DNA of 64,000 bases, from the NCBI RefSeq assembly GCF_032854445.1, contig NC_088300.1:14575570-14639569 (forward strand). Direction: 5' to 3'. A model generated the notes under the pieces. The model was not told the DNA's origin. It saw only the letters and a list, made by a program, of their open reading frames with translations, and did not search any database. This DNA is from Liolophura sinensis (taxonomy: Eukaryota; Mollusca; Polyplacophora; Chitonida; Chitonidae). The position numbers and the translations under genes were made by a program. Within the stretch, counting starts at the first letter, position 1. Each line of letters begins with the position of its first letter. Shown one piece after another: positions 28,641 through 41,600 of the stretch.

Positions 28641-31600
28641 ATGGACCCAATTGAATCAATATTCCATGAAAAGGTGAGATTTCATATAGGCCTCTAGACT
28701 CAACATTGACGAAAGAAGTCATGTTTTGCCGCAAAACGTCATTAACAAAGTGATAACACTGAATCCAAGTCAGAGTTAGCATGATTTAGGGGTGGTCGGT
28801 GTGTCTTCAGAATCCCTGTACCTACATGTACGATTACCCGTTGATCGTTGGCGTCACCACTGCAGCCTAGTGCAGGCTATAGTTGTTTTTCAGACTGACC
28901 GCTGTGGCCTTGAAAACTGTACTTTAAAATCAGTTTACTCATTATCCTCGATTAAAACAAAAGAAGACAGAATTATTTTTGTACAGTTAATGTTTATATT
29001 TTGTTACTCACCCTAAAGTGCATATTAAGGGATAAAAACGAAGGGTTTCATGTATCCTTTTACATTCTCCAGCCCGATACAATACCAATAAATCAATTAA
29101 CTGTGTAATGAGAATCCATGATTGTCTTCTTATCAAAACATATTGTGCCTACTAAAGTATACATCAGACGCTAATTTTTTTTATTTCTTAACACGGAGTG
29201 TGTCATGTAGCCTAACATACAAGAGTGCCAGAAAGGTTTTCAGCTTTTTTCTTGGGGGAGGATTAAAAATGATTTATATAGCTTTTATATAGCTGTATAT
29301 ACAGTTTTCCTAAGACCCCAACCATCAGTCTTGAAATTAATTACCCTGCTGTCATGACGTCAATGATGATGCTGGCCAAACAACTTTGTTTGTGGGCAGA
29401 ACCTTGGCACTAAACTGATCCTGCATTCCCAGTATGTTCATCAATGATCTAATTTCCCAGTGTTTCGACCATTGACGAAAAACGTGCCTGAAATAGATGG
29501 GTTATTAAGAAATATGAAATATGTGTCAATGGACATTTTTTTTTTCCTACTCTTTTTCGGTATATCTTCATTCATATTCCTTAAAACCACACTCTTTGTT
29601 CATAGTACTTTTTCATGTATCCTTTAAATTTGTTAAGTCTTCCGTTTTATTTCACAGCAAGAGGGCTCCCTGTGTGCACAGCATTGTCTTAATGCCCTTC
29701 TGCAGGGGCATTACTTCACAGCTGTGGAGCTGGCAGAGATAGCCCAGCAGTTAGACGAGAGAGAAAGGCAGCACATGGCAGAGGCAGGAGAACAAACAGA
29801 TGAGTACAGACAGTTTATGCAGGTACTGAAAGATGAAACTGCCACAATAATGTTATCATTATAATCCCAACCGCTATTTCAGGTGTGATTTTATGCTAGT
29901 TTTCTAGATCGAATATACATTCTGTCTGTCAGCTCAACGTTGCTACTGACATCTACAGTAAAATCACTTCTTTTATCAGTGGTAGTTTTGGAGAACCCCT
30001 GCCCTACTTCACCTAAATTTGCTTGAACCTTACAGAGCTCTGAAATGTCAATTGGCTTATTATCTGTTTGTCATGGTGTGGCGAATGCGAAACACAGGCA
30101 TACATGTGTACAGAATATGATACAAGTAATTTAGAAATGTAAACGTGGTAAATGTAGGTTTTCTCGGTAGTTAAAACATTCCTTATCTTTTGAGACATGT
30201 GCAATTTTATATTTATTCCACTGATGCAAACAGCGTAACAGCATGACAAATTAGAAAGTTGTATACAATCATGCTTCTGATTTGAGAGGAGGAAGGTACA
30301 CTGCTTATATATAATAAAAATCAAAAGTCAAGTTAAAAAAATTGCATTGTTTTCGCAATATGTTTTTGACTGCAGTTTTACTGGAAAGAACACATCATCA
30401 TTTGTGTTACTGTCACGTTCAGTGGGTGGATACAAATCTTCTGGCATTACTGAATGATTATGAGCTTATTTACACCACTGACACAACTGGAGATATTTGT
30501 TATACATATAGGTTTGCACACTGACTGAAAAGTTCTCTTTTCCATTTTCAGCAACCGTCCAGTAATTTTGATGACAGTGGCTTCTTCTCAGTGCAGGTGA
30601 TAGCCAGTGCATTAAGGGTGTGGAATTTAGAACTTTTGCCTTTTAATAGCCAAGATGCCATATCTGTTCAAGCACGACAAGAGCCAACGTAGGTATTTGT
30701 ATTTACCCAAAGTAGTATTAGTATTTTCAAAACATAACATCTGCTGGTAACTGAAAATGTCATCGTATAGTCTGGCAGTGTTGGGAAGAGGGATGTAGCT
30801 AACCGTGAGGTTCACAAGGTGTAGGTTCAATCCTGACGTTGGACACTCTGACTGTTTGTTGGGGCCTTGATGACAATAAGCTGTCTATTTGCTGTGCCAC
30901 ACAGTCATTATATAGTTGAAAGAAAATGAAAGCTGGGTTGATTAGCTGAGGGGATCGATTTGTGTATTTTAATTTATCCATATTCCTCTCAAGTAAAAGT
31001 TCATAAACCTTATTTGTAAATGTATCTTCATTCTTTATTGTAATTCTTTTGTTATCCAATGAAGTTTTACTTCCTCCAACCCAACTCCCTGATTCTATAT
31101 TAATGTGACTGAACTGTGCATCTGAATCTTGAAAGCATAATGAGTTATATTTTTCTTTCTTCTTTCAGACAGCAAAATGCCTTTATATGTAACTTCAGGG
31201 AGCACTGGTTCTCAGTAAGGAAGTTGGGTTTCCAGTGGTTTAATTTGAACTCATTACTATCTGGACCAGAATTAATTTCCGATACTTACCTTGCGATGTT
31301 CTTAGCTCAACTGCAACAAGAAGGTGAGAAAGTTATGTCTTCAGACACTCAATTCTCCCTTTGGACATCATTGCTGTCTGGTTTCTCTCCAGTATGATAT
31401 TGATCTGACATAACTTTGAGGTTTTAAACTGTTTTGGAAAGATTTCTATAAAGTATCGATTGAAATAAGTTTTCAGAATTTGTATTCATTCACTTGGAAT
31501 AACAAAATATTAAAAGTAACATCTCATTTAATGACTAGAATTGAGATAAAAGGTATTAGCGTTATGACCTTTCACAACACAAGTTACTGAATGTTTTTTG

Positions 31601-33588
31601 TAACTTTGCACGTCATCAAAAGCCTGTGTAGACTTATATTTGGGGACTATATATAGGTGTACCAATATGTACAGGTCTTTTATTTCTTAAATGCAGTTTG
31701 TATTAAATCACTTCTGATATCTGATAGTGAAAATGAAATTACCAAACCAATAATAAGTTTAATATTGATTTAAAACTATTAAATTGTATCTATGATTGCA
31801 TGGTTTATTATTTAGTGCATTCTGTTTCAGGTTATGCACTTTTTCTCATCATTGGAGATTTACCTAACTGTGATGCTGATGAGATTTTAAAAGCCATTCC
31901 AGCAGAGCAGCGAGTGAAGCCACGCCTTATCACAGAAAAACAGGCTTCAACGGCAAGGCAGGGAGGGGAGACAACTCCTGGAGGCAGCCATGAGGATGAG
32001 GCCCTTCAGCAGGCTATCCAGGAGAGTCGGCAGCTGGTGGAGAATGATGACAAGGTGTTACAGAGGATGCTAGAGATGAGCCGGGCTCAAGACGAGGAGA
32101 ACATGTTACAGAAGGCTCTACAGATGAGCATGGAAGGTGAACCAAAAAACAACCTGTCATATGATATATACATGTACATACCTGTACGTTAGAAGTGGTA
32201 TAAACCAACATTGGTTGGGAAGAAATATAAATGGCTTTGCCTGTTGTATTTTTTCTTTTTTTTCTTTTGCCAAGATCTCACCTGTCATGTACCCTCTGGC
32301 AGACCAATCATACTGGCGGAGACTCGACAACCATCTACCCAGTAATTACATGTACTTATCATCAAATATAAAACAAAATTTGTTATATGCAGTTCATATT
32401 TGATACTTGGTAATTGTACCTTAGAACGTTTGTTAGTTACATGTTTTTGGCAAGGTTATTTGATTAGCTCAGAGCTCTTGCCAAAGTTCCCTATTTAAAG
32501 TGTGACTGTGAAATATTTGTGAATGGTTTAATTCACCAGGGCCAAATTAATTTGTATTCGCAGGGCACTCAGACAAACGAAATTCTTATTCAATCCCAAC
32601 TTCAGAGAGGAAGTTTTTGTGATTTTTCCCTCCATCCTTGTGGCCATTCATGTCATCTTACATGAGGGTAAAGATCACTTGCTTTCCATCAATATAGAAT
32701 GATGACGCAGCACAAACGGGGCCTGCTCTGTGCAGATGTACAAGTGATTGGCAGTTACTTGTAGAACCCTGGTTGTGTACTCTGGGCTCTCTAATTTCCT
32801 CGACAAAGAAATCCTGCCATATATGTGAAATATTCTTGAATATGGCTCAAAACTTGACTCATGTGACTCCAGTGCATAAATTGCATCAACCTTGTCATTC
32901 TAACTAATGTGAATTCCCCTCTGATGTTTAAGATGTCATTGATGATCTTTCAGAGAGGGCCAGTAATAACACATCTGAGGAAGAGAGACTTTCAGGGTCA
33001 GAGATACCAGCCACAAGTACAAGCTCTCTCTCAGTGGACGAATTACGACAAAAACGCTTGGCTTATCTTGATAGGAAGCCAGACAATCAGGAGAAGGAGT
33101 CCTCCACTAACTCTTCAAATAATGCTGTGACTGACAAAAACAAGAGTTCTGAAGGTTGGATTTGCATTTTCTCAAGTTTTTTCTGTTACTTTAGCATGCC
33201 CTTTGAAAATCTAATTCTCTGCAGAATGGGGCTTTTTAGCACTAAATAAATTTGTATATATAAATCATTTTCAAACCAAACTGGAGAAAAAATGATTGTT
33301 TATCTTTTACATTCCTCTTTTCCAAACATTTGAGAAGGAAGTCCACTTTTAGTTAAGATATGGTGCCAGATGGTCATGTCATAAACAGAAAGATCTATGG
33401 TGAATTTTATATTGTGGAAACAGTTGTGAGAAATGTTTTTGGGAGTAAATTCATAAATATTTGAAAATGCCATATGTTATATAATGTAATGTCGTTATTT
33501 TTTTTATCGTCTATTTTGTCATGCAGTGGAACACAGTGAAGAAGAACTGTTAGAAGAGGCTATAAAGATGTCCATGGCCCAACCATGA
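28641..33588 (+). CDS. ATXN3: Ataxin-3 (Josephin-domain deubiquitinase), complete
   Basis: Seven exons: 28641-28673, 29658-29822, 30552-30688, 31169-31323, 31831-32136, 32933-33154 and 33527-33588. They total 1080 bases and give 359 aa plus stop, all in phase. Ataxin-3 is a cysteine protease that trims ubiquitin chains. The Josephin domain spans residues 1 to about 180. Gln12, Cys17 (in GSLCAQHC), His124 (EHWF) and Asn139 (WFNLNS) match human Gln9, Cys14, His119 and Asn134, so the catalytic set is complete. Ubiquitin-interacting helices appear near 218-231, 236-249, 251-265 and 344-357, the last being the C-terminal UIM kept in the longer human isoform. There is no polyglutamine tract between UIM3 and UIM4. 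By my recollection of the human exon sizes, exons 3+4, 5+6 and 7+8 of the human gene are fused here. The exon 6 acceptor is ambiguous: AG at 32931-32932 or at 32952-32953, both in phase, 21 bases apart. Confidence 0.93.
30785..30900 (+). repeat. Possible tRNA-derived SINE head (family 3)
   Basis: GGATGTAGCTAACCGTGAGG followed after 15-20 bases by a B-box-like GTAGGTTCAATCC is arranged like a tRNA-type internal promoter. It lies in an ATXN3 intron just after exon 3. Confidence 0.3.
32762..32866 (+). repeat. SINE remnant, degenerate (family 1)
   Basis: Only ATATGTGAAATATTCTTGAA and TATGGCTCAAAAC are clear. The preceding CTCTGGGCTCTCTAATTTCC may be the worn CTCTGCCCGGTTTCC block. It lies in ATXN3 intron 5. 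Confidence 0.45.
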
Positions 33589-35852
33589 CCTGAGGGAGAT
33601 TTACGACTGGAAAAGTGAAAGTGAAACTGTTTGAAGTTGACTGATGGTGACATTCTGATGTTAACTATGCTAAATAACCATTGGATGTCAGAATACAAAG
33701 TACTAGAAACTCTGACATCAAGCAAGACTACAGGGATGAGTTAACACACATCTCTCATCTGTAGGATCTTAGACATCTTATTTCACATAAGAAACATACA
33801 AGAGTTCATACGTTGGTAATTTCTCAAACCTGGTCTGCACAGTTTCTGGGAGTGATGTAAATGTTAGCTATGTTACAGTGAAAAAACAGTCACAGGAGAT
33901 CTATATTGTCTTTGAGAAATTGCTGTATATCAACAATATTGCAAACATTAGTATATATTAAAGCCTTACAGATAGTCTACCAGCTACACATGTATATGTA
34001 GTCCAATGTTTTGAGTATGCAGCTTTTCAGTTTTAGCTAGCTAATAGACTAAGAATTTTATTACATTTATTATACAACCATGGAATGAAAAGCAGATTGC
34101 TACAAGGTTCTACAACAATACAGATTTTTTGAGTGTGTGTTGGTGTGAATAGTGCTGGGATGAACAGAAAACTACATGGCAGACTTTGGTGCATTGGTAG
34201 TACTCTACCTACATGTTTGACATAAAAGCATTAATTAACATAATATTGCTTCTGCTTTTTTTTTAAATGATCATACAGTTGTTACGGGATTGGTGGATAA
34301 TTAGTCAGTATAATTGTGTAATTTTTTAAAATCATATAGAAAAGACAAAATGCAAACACAAGTCTAGCTGTTAGTTCAAACGTTCTTCTGTGTGTAAAAG
34401 ACAGGCCATCTACCATGTGGAATGTAGAGTTGGATGGAACTATGTGTACATGTGCACTGGACTACCAGATAATTTGAAGGATTAACATTAGTGAGCTTAA
34501 CTTTCCTGGAGGACATGCCTTTAAAGTTGCTACTTTTACTAGTAGATGCATCTGTCAATGTGATCTGTATTTTGTAATGGTAGGCTGTTTATCTGTTCTT
34601 TTTTATCATTTGATGGTTGTTTCACGCCTTCCTGAGTAATATACCATTTGTATTATGGGAGTTAAGTCAAGCCAAGTTGAGCTGAGTTTGGCCACACAAC
34701 GTCATTTGTGTACCCTGTATAATGCCATCCCATAATGCAAAATACAAGAAATCTGTGAAGCACATCACATTACATTGTTTGATAGAAGTCATCTTATCCT
34801 TTACACTGAGCTGGCATTTAAGAGCTGGTTGTATTTTGCACTAAGGGGTTGTAACTCTATGCTGCTCATTCAGTGTTAATTCACACTGTTTAAGTCTAAA
34901 GTTTATCATTGTGAAATGATATGTCATCGGGCATTGTATTTAAAGAATGGCACACACATGTATGGCACACACGTCTTCCCAGATTTCAAAAGATCTAAAA
35001 CTTTGTATATGAACTTACATGTGCATGTAGTATGTTGAGTAGATTGTGCATAGAGCTGATATAGCACCAGACATGCAGTGAAAAGAGCTCACAATACACG
35101 TATGCTTAGGCCTCTGTGGTATGTTTGATAAATGCATCATTAGAATCAAACATTACATCTAATTCAAACAGTTGGTGCTAACTCAGAAGAGTTTTGCTCT
35201 CATGTTCAGACTTGTCCGAGTATAGTTGCCGATTTTGGGATGTGTTAGTCTTCAAAACAAAATGTCTGTATGTACTACAGCAGCACTTAGGGATTAAAAT
35301 CAATTCTTGGCAGAAGAATAATGGCTGCTATCATGTTCATGTAATTTTTATACTGTAAAAATTCCTTTCTTTTTATTATCTTCATTTTTACATAAACATG
35401 AGTACAAGTTTACTATATTTAATATTTCAGTGCTTTATTATGGTTTTTTTCTGTGATACAAAATACACTGTTTAAAACTACTGTGTGGTTTTTCTGCCTT
35501 ATTCTACATCAGTTCTATAAACTGAATTGGTTGTTTTCTTTGCTTTTTGGGGTTGAGAGTAGAACAAGGCTAAAACTGCTAGCATGCGACATGGATACAT
35601 AGTATGTACAAAGGGTTATCACATAGCGACATGTTAAGCTTCTTGGGCAATTTAGTGCAAAATCCAAAATGTTCTGTCATTTCCATACAAATACCTGGTG
35701 TGACTTCATGTTACCCCGTTTGATGCTACTATGACTTCACAAAACTCAAATTGACACCTCCTGCTTGGAAGACCATGTCATCCGTGAATGAGCTTTTGTG
35801 TGATTGAAGAGGCTGCAGATTACATCACTCTAGGAAAAATGACGTTACTCCA
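33589..35852 (+). other. ATXN3 3' flank, probably containing its 3' UTR
   Basis: AT-rich, without coding signal. An ATTAAA at 33957-33962 is one candidate poly(A) signal about 370 bases after the stop. Nothing else is recognised before the SINE at 35853. Confidence 0.4.
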
Positions 35853-36141
35853 TTTATTATTTATTTATTTATTTATTTGATTGGTGTTTTACGCCGTACT
35901 CAAGAATATTTCACTTATACGATTATAGCCAGCATTATGGTAGGTGGAAACCGGGCACAGCCCGGGGGAAACCCACGACCATCCACAGGTTGCTGACAAA
36001 CCTTCCCACGTACGGCCGGAGAGGAAGCCAGCATGAGCTGGACTAGAACTCACAGCGACCGCATTGGTGAGAGGCCCCTGGGTCATTACGCTGCGCTAGC
36101 GTGCTAACCGACTGAGCCACGAAGGCCCCGACATTACTCCA
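35841..36141 (-). repeat. Full-length SINE with target-site duplication (family 1)
   Basis: The element is about 35853-36129. Flanks GACGTTACTCCA (35841-35852) and GACATTACTCCA (36130-36141) differ at one base. Tail, central domain and tRNA-like head are all present in reverse order on plus. It lies between the convergent ends of ATXN3 and B3GAT. Confidence 0.9.
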
Positions 36142-37675
36142 GAAAAATGACGTCACTCAAGGAATTTTTGCACGGAAATGGCCGAAAATTTTGTTTCTGT
36201 AAGCACTCAGTATCAGTAGGATAAAGTTTATTTAGATCTGAGAAAATTCATGCATGGTATATGAATGAATGGAGGGTGCTGGTCAGGATACCTTTCTTCT
36301 TCCATTCATCAACAGATGAATCTTGGATGAAATGACTCTTTAAATTCATACTGAACAGGTCGTGTCTTCGTGGTATGTTGAAAACTGATAACAGCTGAGC
36401 CAAGCATAAAACCTTATTCTGAGGCTACATATACACCTGTGAGGTTGATGTGAACACAGCAAGTCCAATACATGGTCGCTTTTACCAAAACAGAAAAATC
36501 AAGTACCAGTATAGTGTCAAAATCTTCAAAGCATGTTTATCAAGCCCAAGAAGTTTCATGAACATATCATTGACAACAGCTGACCCAAACAAAATAGCTT
36601 ACTTCGTAACGGGGAGCTAAACTGAAATATTCCTAATTATTCAAAATGAGTAAATCCCCGAACACAATTGATCATTCCCACCAAGTTTCCTAAAGATGAT
36701 GTGAAAACTGTTGGAACATCTGACCCAAACATAAAACCTTACTCTGGCCAACAAAACTGAATAATACTGGCTAAGATAATATGACAAGGTCTAAAACCTG
36801 ATAATTTGAATAAAAATATAAAGATACTATGTTGTCCAGGATATTGAAAAGTCTTCCATTCCCTTTAGAAAGTGAGCACGATACAATTAGCATTTTGTCA
36901 ATCACTTATGCTTATTAGTTGATAGCAGGATGTCAGCATCCACTCAATAATTTTGATAAACTCAAATTAAAAAAAAATCCAAACGAATATTTTCCTTTTG
37001 TTTATTATACCTGAGTATATTGCTTTTCTGCGACTATGCTGTGGCGGCTTCTACATTGCTGTAGTTACATTCAAATGCAAATCTGACCAATGAGAAACAA
37101 CATAATCACATATGGCATATATAACAATACAAATTACACAAGTATCAGACTGCATGCACTGGCAAGTGAATAATTTAGGTCTGAAACCGTCACGCATTAC
37201 GTATGTGCATGGTCGATAGGAAAATACAGGTGTGAAATACGTTGGAAGAAATATATATGTAAAAAGATGAGAAACAAGTACGGAACTGAAATATTCACAT
37301 ATTGCACATTAAAATAAGGTTCCATAGCACCATATTTTTAAAAATGTTGTTCTTTAACATTATCCTTCACACTGAAGATGAAATATGCTCACCAAGGCTT
37401 AGACTGTAAGACCAAGTCTTACAGAAATTTCACATCTCAAGTCTAGCTAATTCAAATAAATGAACTCTCTTTTTTTTTTCCACACACTGTTTGTCTGCTA
37501 CAAGAATTTAAATTTATTAAATTTTTATTTATTTGTAAGTTTGGGGCCGTGAGCAAATATACATATTAAATAGAGAGGAGCTTTCAAACAACATCAGGTG
37601 TGTCACGCAACATAGAGGCTGGTATGTTTACCTCCCCGAATAATACTCCGTCCTGCTGTTCATTACTGAGCACAA
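36142..37675. other. Intergenic stretch with nothing recognised
   Basis: AT-rich, no open frame of note and no repeat I can name. It may hold part of the 3' UTR of either convergent neighbour. Confidence 0.5.
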
Positions 37676-37917
37676 ATTTATTTATTTATTTGATTCGTGT
37701 TTTACGCTGTACTCAAAAATATTTCACACCTGCCAGCAACATGGCGGGAGGAAACCAGGCAGAGCCTGGGGGAAACCCACAACCATCCACAGGTTGCCGC
37801 CAGACCTTCCCACACACCGCCAGAGAGGAAGCCAGCATGAGTTTGACTAGAACTCACAGCAACCGCACTGAGGAGAGGCTGATGGTTCACTGCGCCACGC
37901 TGGTGTGCTAACCCCAT
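37676..37917 (-). repeat. Near full-length SINE (family 1)
   Basis: TTATTTATTTGATTCGTG, ACGCTGTACTCAAAAATATT, AGCCTGGGGGAAACCCAC and GAGAGGAAGCCAGCATGAG are present, ending in a worn head (CTGCGCCACGCTGGTGTGCT). A short internal deletion removes the TATACGACGGCGG block. Confidence 0.85.
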
Positions 37918-38640
37918 TAGTGCAAATAGATAGATTTGAACTTGTTTACAGATTCATATGTAGTCAAAAAAGTACTACATGTACTTCACATCATTTACAG
38001 ATATCACTTTTGTTATTACAAAGCTTAATACATTCTTACACATGTGGCATGCAACAATCAAACACCATTCCATTCATATGCAGCTTTAGGTCAACAACTT
38101 TGCTGGACCTTAATTGGCCTAAAACTCATGACCTCTGCGGAAGGGTGGAGAGAACAGTAGCACAAAATATGCCATTTTTTACACTTTTTCTTAATTTTGG
38201 GGGTAGAACAGACTTTAGACTTCGTCTTCATGCTTGCTGTGTATGTAAACTCGATTCTGCTGAATCCTTGTTTCTTTCCTCGTCAAGTGCTATGAATGCC
38301 GCACAATGATTTTCAGGATTTGACTTTGTGTGAAACAAGGTACAGCAGTATCAAGTTACACAACAAACACCACTACAGCAGTGTTAAACCTTTAAAACTG
38401 CCTCCATCTGATGACATCCACTGGAATTCTGACGACAGTTAATTTTCACAAATCCACTATGAACTATGAGAGTGGCACAATCCACATTTCTCTGCCCAAG
38501 GTTGGAACTGAGCCTGTATCTCAACCTGGAGTCATCCAGGCTGAAGTTCCTAAATTACCATGCCTTTCACACATACATTTACAGATCTAGTACAGCACTA
38601 TCCCATGCAGGGTAACCCTTCATTTCCCTATAAAATTGCG

Positions 38641-41600
38641 CTATACTTCAATATTAGGATCCGACTCCCTTCCTGACCGTTTTAACTTGGCTTCATTAGA
38701 TAGTTTAGATTTTTCTGTCCTCGTATGCCACACAAGAATCTGTGGAAGAGAAAAGCAAAAACAACACTAAACATGTGTCATGGTGGACCTATTCATACAC
38801 AATGTGGTTCATCTGCCTATATCTGCCATTAATTTTATTAATTTATCTATTTGGTTAGAGATTTACGGCGTACTTAACAATATTTCACTTACACACGACA
38901 GTGGTCAACATTATGGAGGACACCACGCAGAGCCTAGGGAAACCCGCAACAATCTGCTGGTAGTTACCAGGCCTTCCCATATAAAAATGGAGAGGAAGCC
39001 ACCACAAGCTGAAATTGAACACCAGCCATCACATTGATGAGACACTTCTGGGTCATTGTGCTGTGTAAGTGCGCTAAACACCAGGCCATAGAGGCCCCAT
39101 ACAGTTTATACACTTAGTTTTACAGTGTACATAAGAACCATATGACAGGTAAGGCAACTTTGGTTACGAACATGTCATAAATGAGATGAGTCTACTCAGT
39201 TTTTTTCAATCAAATAAAAAACAAAATTCACTTTTTTCAAATTATTCAAATTATTAACATTTTCATTCAATGAATAGTAATATGATATATAATGTAAGTG
39301 TAATATTCATGATAACAGCATAAAACACCAATCAAATAAATGAATAAATTCAATTAAAGTAAACATAAAGTCAGCCACTAAATCTGAATTAATAAAATAG
39401 CATTCCAGAAATGTTCTAAACATATTTCAAAAAATTCTACACCCCTTAGCAAGAAAATATGCAGCAAATGATCGTCAGCGCCAAGCCACTAATTTGGTGA
39501 CGCCATTTTGCCATGTTTTCGTTAACTAGAGTGATGTCACAAAACCTAGGGGCTCTCCCTTATCATCATTATTCAACAATGTGACAATGAGAAAATACAG
39601 AGGCCTCCGTGGCTCAGTTGGTTAGCGTGCTAGCGCAGCGCAATGACCCAGGAGTCTCTCACCAATGCGCTCGCTGTGAGTTCAAGTCCAGCTCATGCTG
39701 GCTTCCTCTCCGGTCGTACGTGGGAAGGTCTGTCAGCAACCTTTAGATGGTCATGGGTTTCCCCCTGGCTCTGCCCGGTTTCCACCCACCATAATGCTGG
39801 CCGCGGTCTTATAAGTGAAATATTCTTGAGTACGGCGTAAAACACCAATCTATTCAAATCAAATCAAAACAATGAGAAAATAAAATCAAAAACGCCTTTT
39901 AAGCAACCAAAGAGTATGTTCTGTTCTGTTTTCAAAAGTTTGACATTTCTTTTAGCTTGGCACTCACTCAGGATGACCTTCGTTGGCACAACCGCCGTCT
40001 TTTAGCTGTCCTTCTCATCCTCATCTCCAACCAGCAAGGATATAAGCATTAGGCCTATAGCTGGCTGTCTCAACACCAGGGAATTTACCCAAGATAGCAG
40101 GACCTTCTGATTTGTAACACTCTTTCATACAGATTTTGTAAATATGTTTTCGTAATAAATCTGACTTTGCTATTAATGGAAAAATAATGCAACGTCACAA
40201 TATTTTTCTTCATTCAAATGACTTCCTCACATGAGGAGGTTTTCTTGCAGGCTCATCCTGACAAGTTACTGCTGCCTCCTGCCCAACTTGTCCGCATTAT
40301 GACACGGGCAGCCTTTCTCAATTCCCTTCTAATAAATGTGTTGAAAATGCATCAGTTTAACCGTAATATCTGATTTATTGATTATCTGTCAATGATTATC
40401 ATTGATATCTGTCTATCCCTATAAGAATCAACACTGACAATCTAAAGTTAATGTTGACGTGACAGCCAGTGCCCTATCCTCAACGCTCAACTTCATCTTC
40501 TCGGCTTTCAAAACCATAGAACTTTTTACACATTTTTCTGTGATAACTGTGTCCTATATCCTTTTTTCTATGTATATATAGTGGCAGACTTTATGTTCAC
40601 TTTAATATAACCTTATATATTTAATTTATATGTTTTTTTTGCGAGGCTAGGTAATTAGCAACACAGACTGGCTCATCCACTGTGCTCACCTTTGTACACT
40701 GATCAGCCAAGGGCTCTAACTCTTCCATGGTGACAATATGGCGCAGCAGTTCTGATTCCTGATAGCCTCTCTTCACCCGCAGACTAAACTCAGCTTTTGG
40801 ATTATCTAAAATGGTTTGTAGGTTCACAGCAAATCCAGCCATGTCCATAGCAAATGGACGTTGTGGTTTGAAGTATGTAAACCATTCCACTACCTGTGAC
40901 AAGGAAAATATGATAATAGTTTTATTCATTTCATAAATGACTTAAGTTAGAAAGCATCAAATGATCACCAACTGTGACATCCCATTTGACTTTATAAAAA
41001 ATTATCAGTTTAACTCATTAAACTTCTGACAAGTTATACACACCAACATGATACATTTAGTGGTAACATGGTGTTACAGTAGTAGGCCTAAATGTACATG
41101 TAGTGGCAACATGGTGTTACAGTTGTAGGCCTACATGTACATGTAGTGGCAACATGGTGTTACAGTTGTAGGCCTACATGTACATGTACATGTACACGCT
41201 GTGGAAACATGGTGTTACAGTTGTAGGCCTACATGTACACGCAGTGGCAACATGGTGTTACAGTTGTAGGCCTACATGTACATGTAGTGGCAACATGGTG
41301 TTACAGTTGTAGGCCTACATGTACATGCAGTGGCAACATGGTGTTACAGCTGTAGGCCTACATGTACATGTAGTGGCAACATGGTGTTACAGTTGTAGGC
41401 CTACATGTACATGTAGTGGCAACATGGTGTTACAGTTGTAGGCCTACATGTACATGTAGTGGCAACATGGTGTTACAGTTGTAGGCCTACATGTACACGC
41501 AGTGGCAACATGGTGTTACAGTTGTAGGCCTACATGTACATGTAGTGGCAACATGGTGTTACAGTTGTAGGCCTACATGTACAAGTAGTGGCAACATGGT

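Noticed and set aside
31800-32192. Read-through of ATXN3 exon 5 into the intron as a shorter protein end
   Set aside because: The donor at 32137 and the next exon in correct phase give the conserved C-terminal UIM, so the longer frame at the exon edges is intronic.
35889-36086. Minus open frame of 65 codons, and similar ones at 37702, 39643 and 23142
   Set aside because: All are the same SINE central domain read in one frame ([17 protein letters not shown]-type). They are repeat products, not genes.
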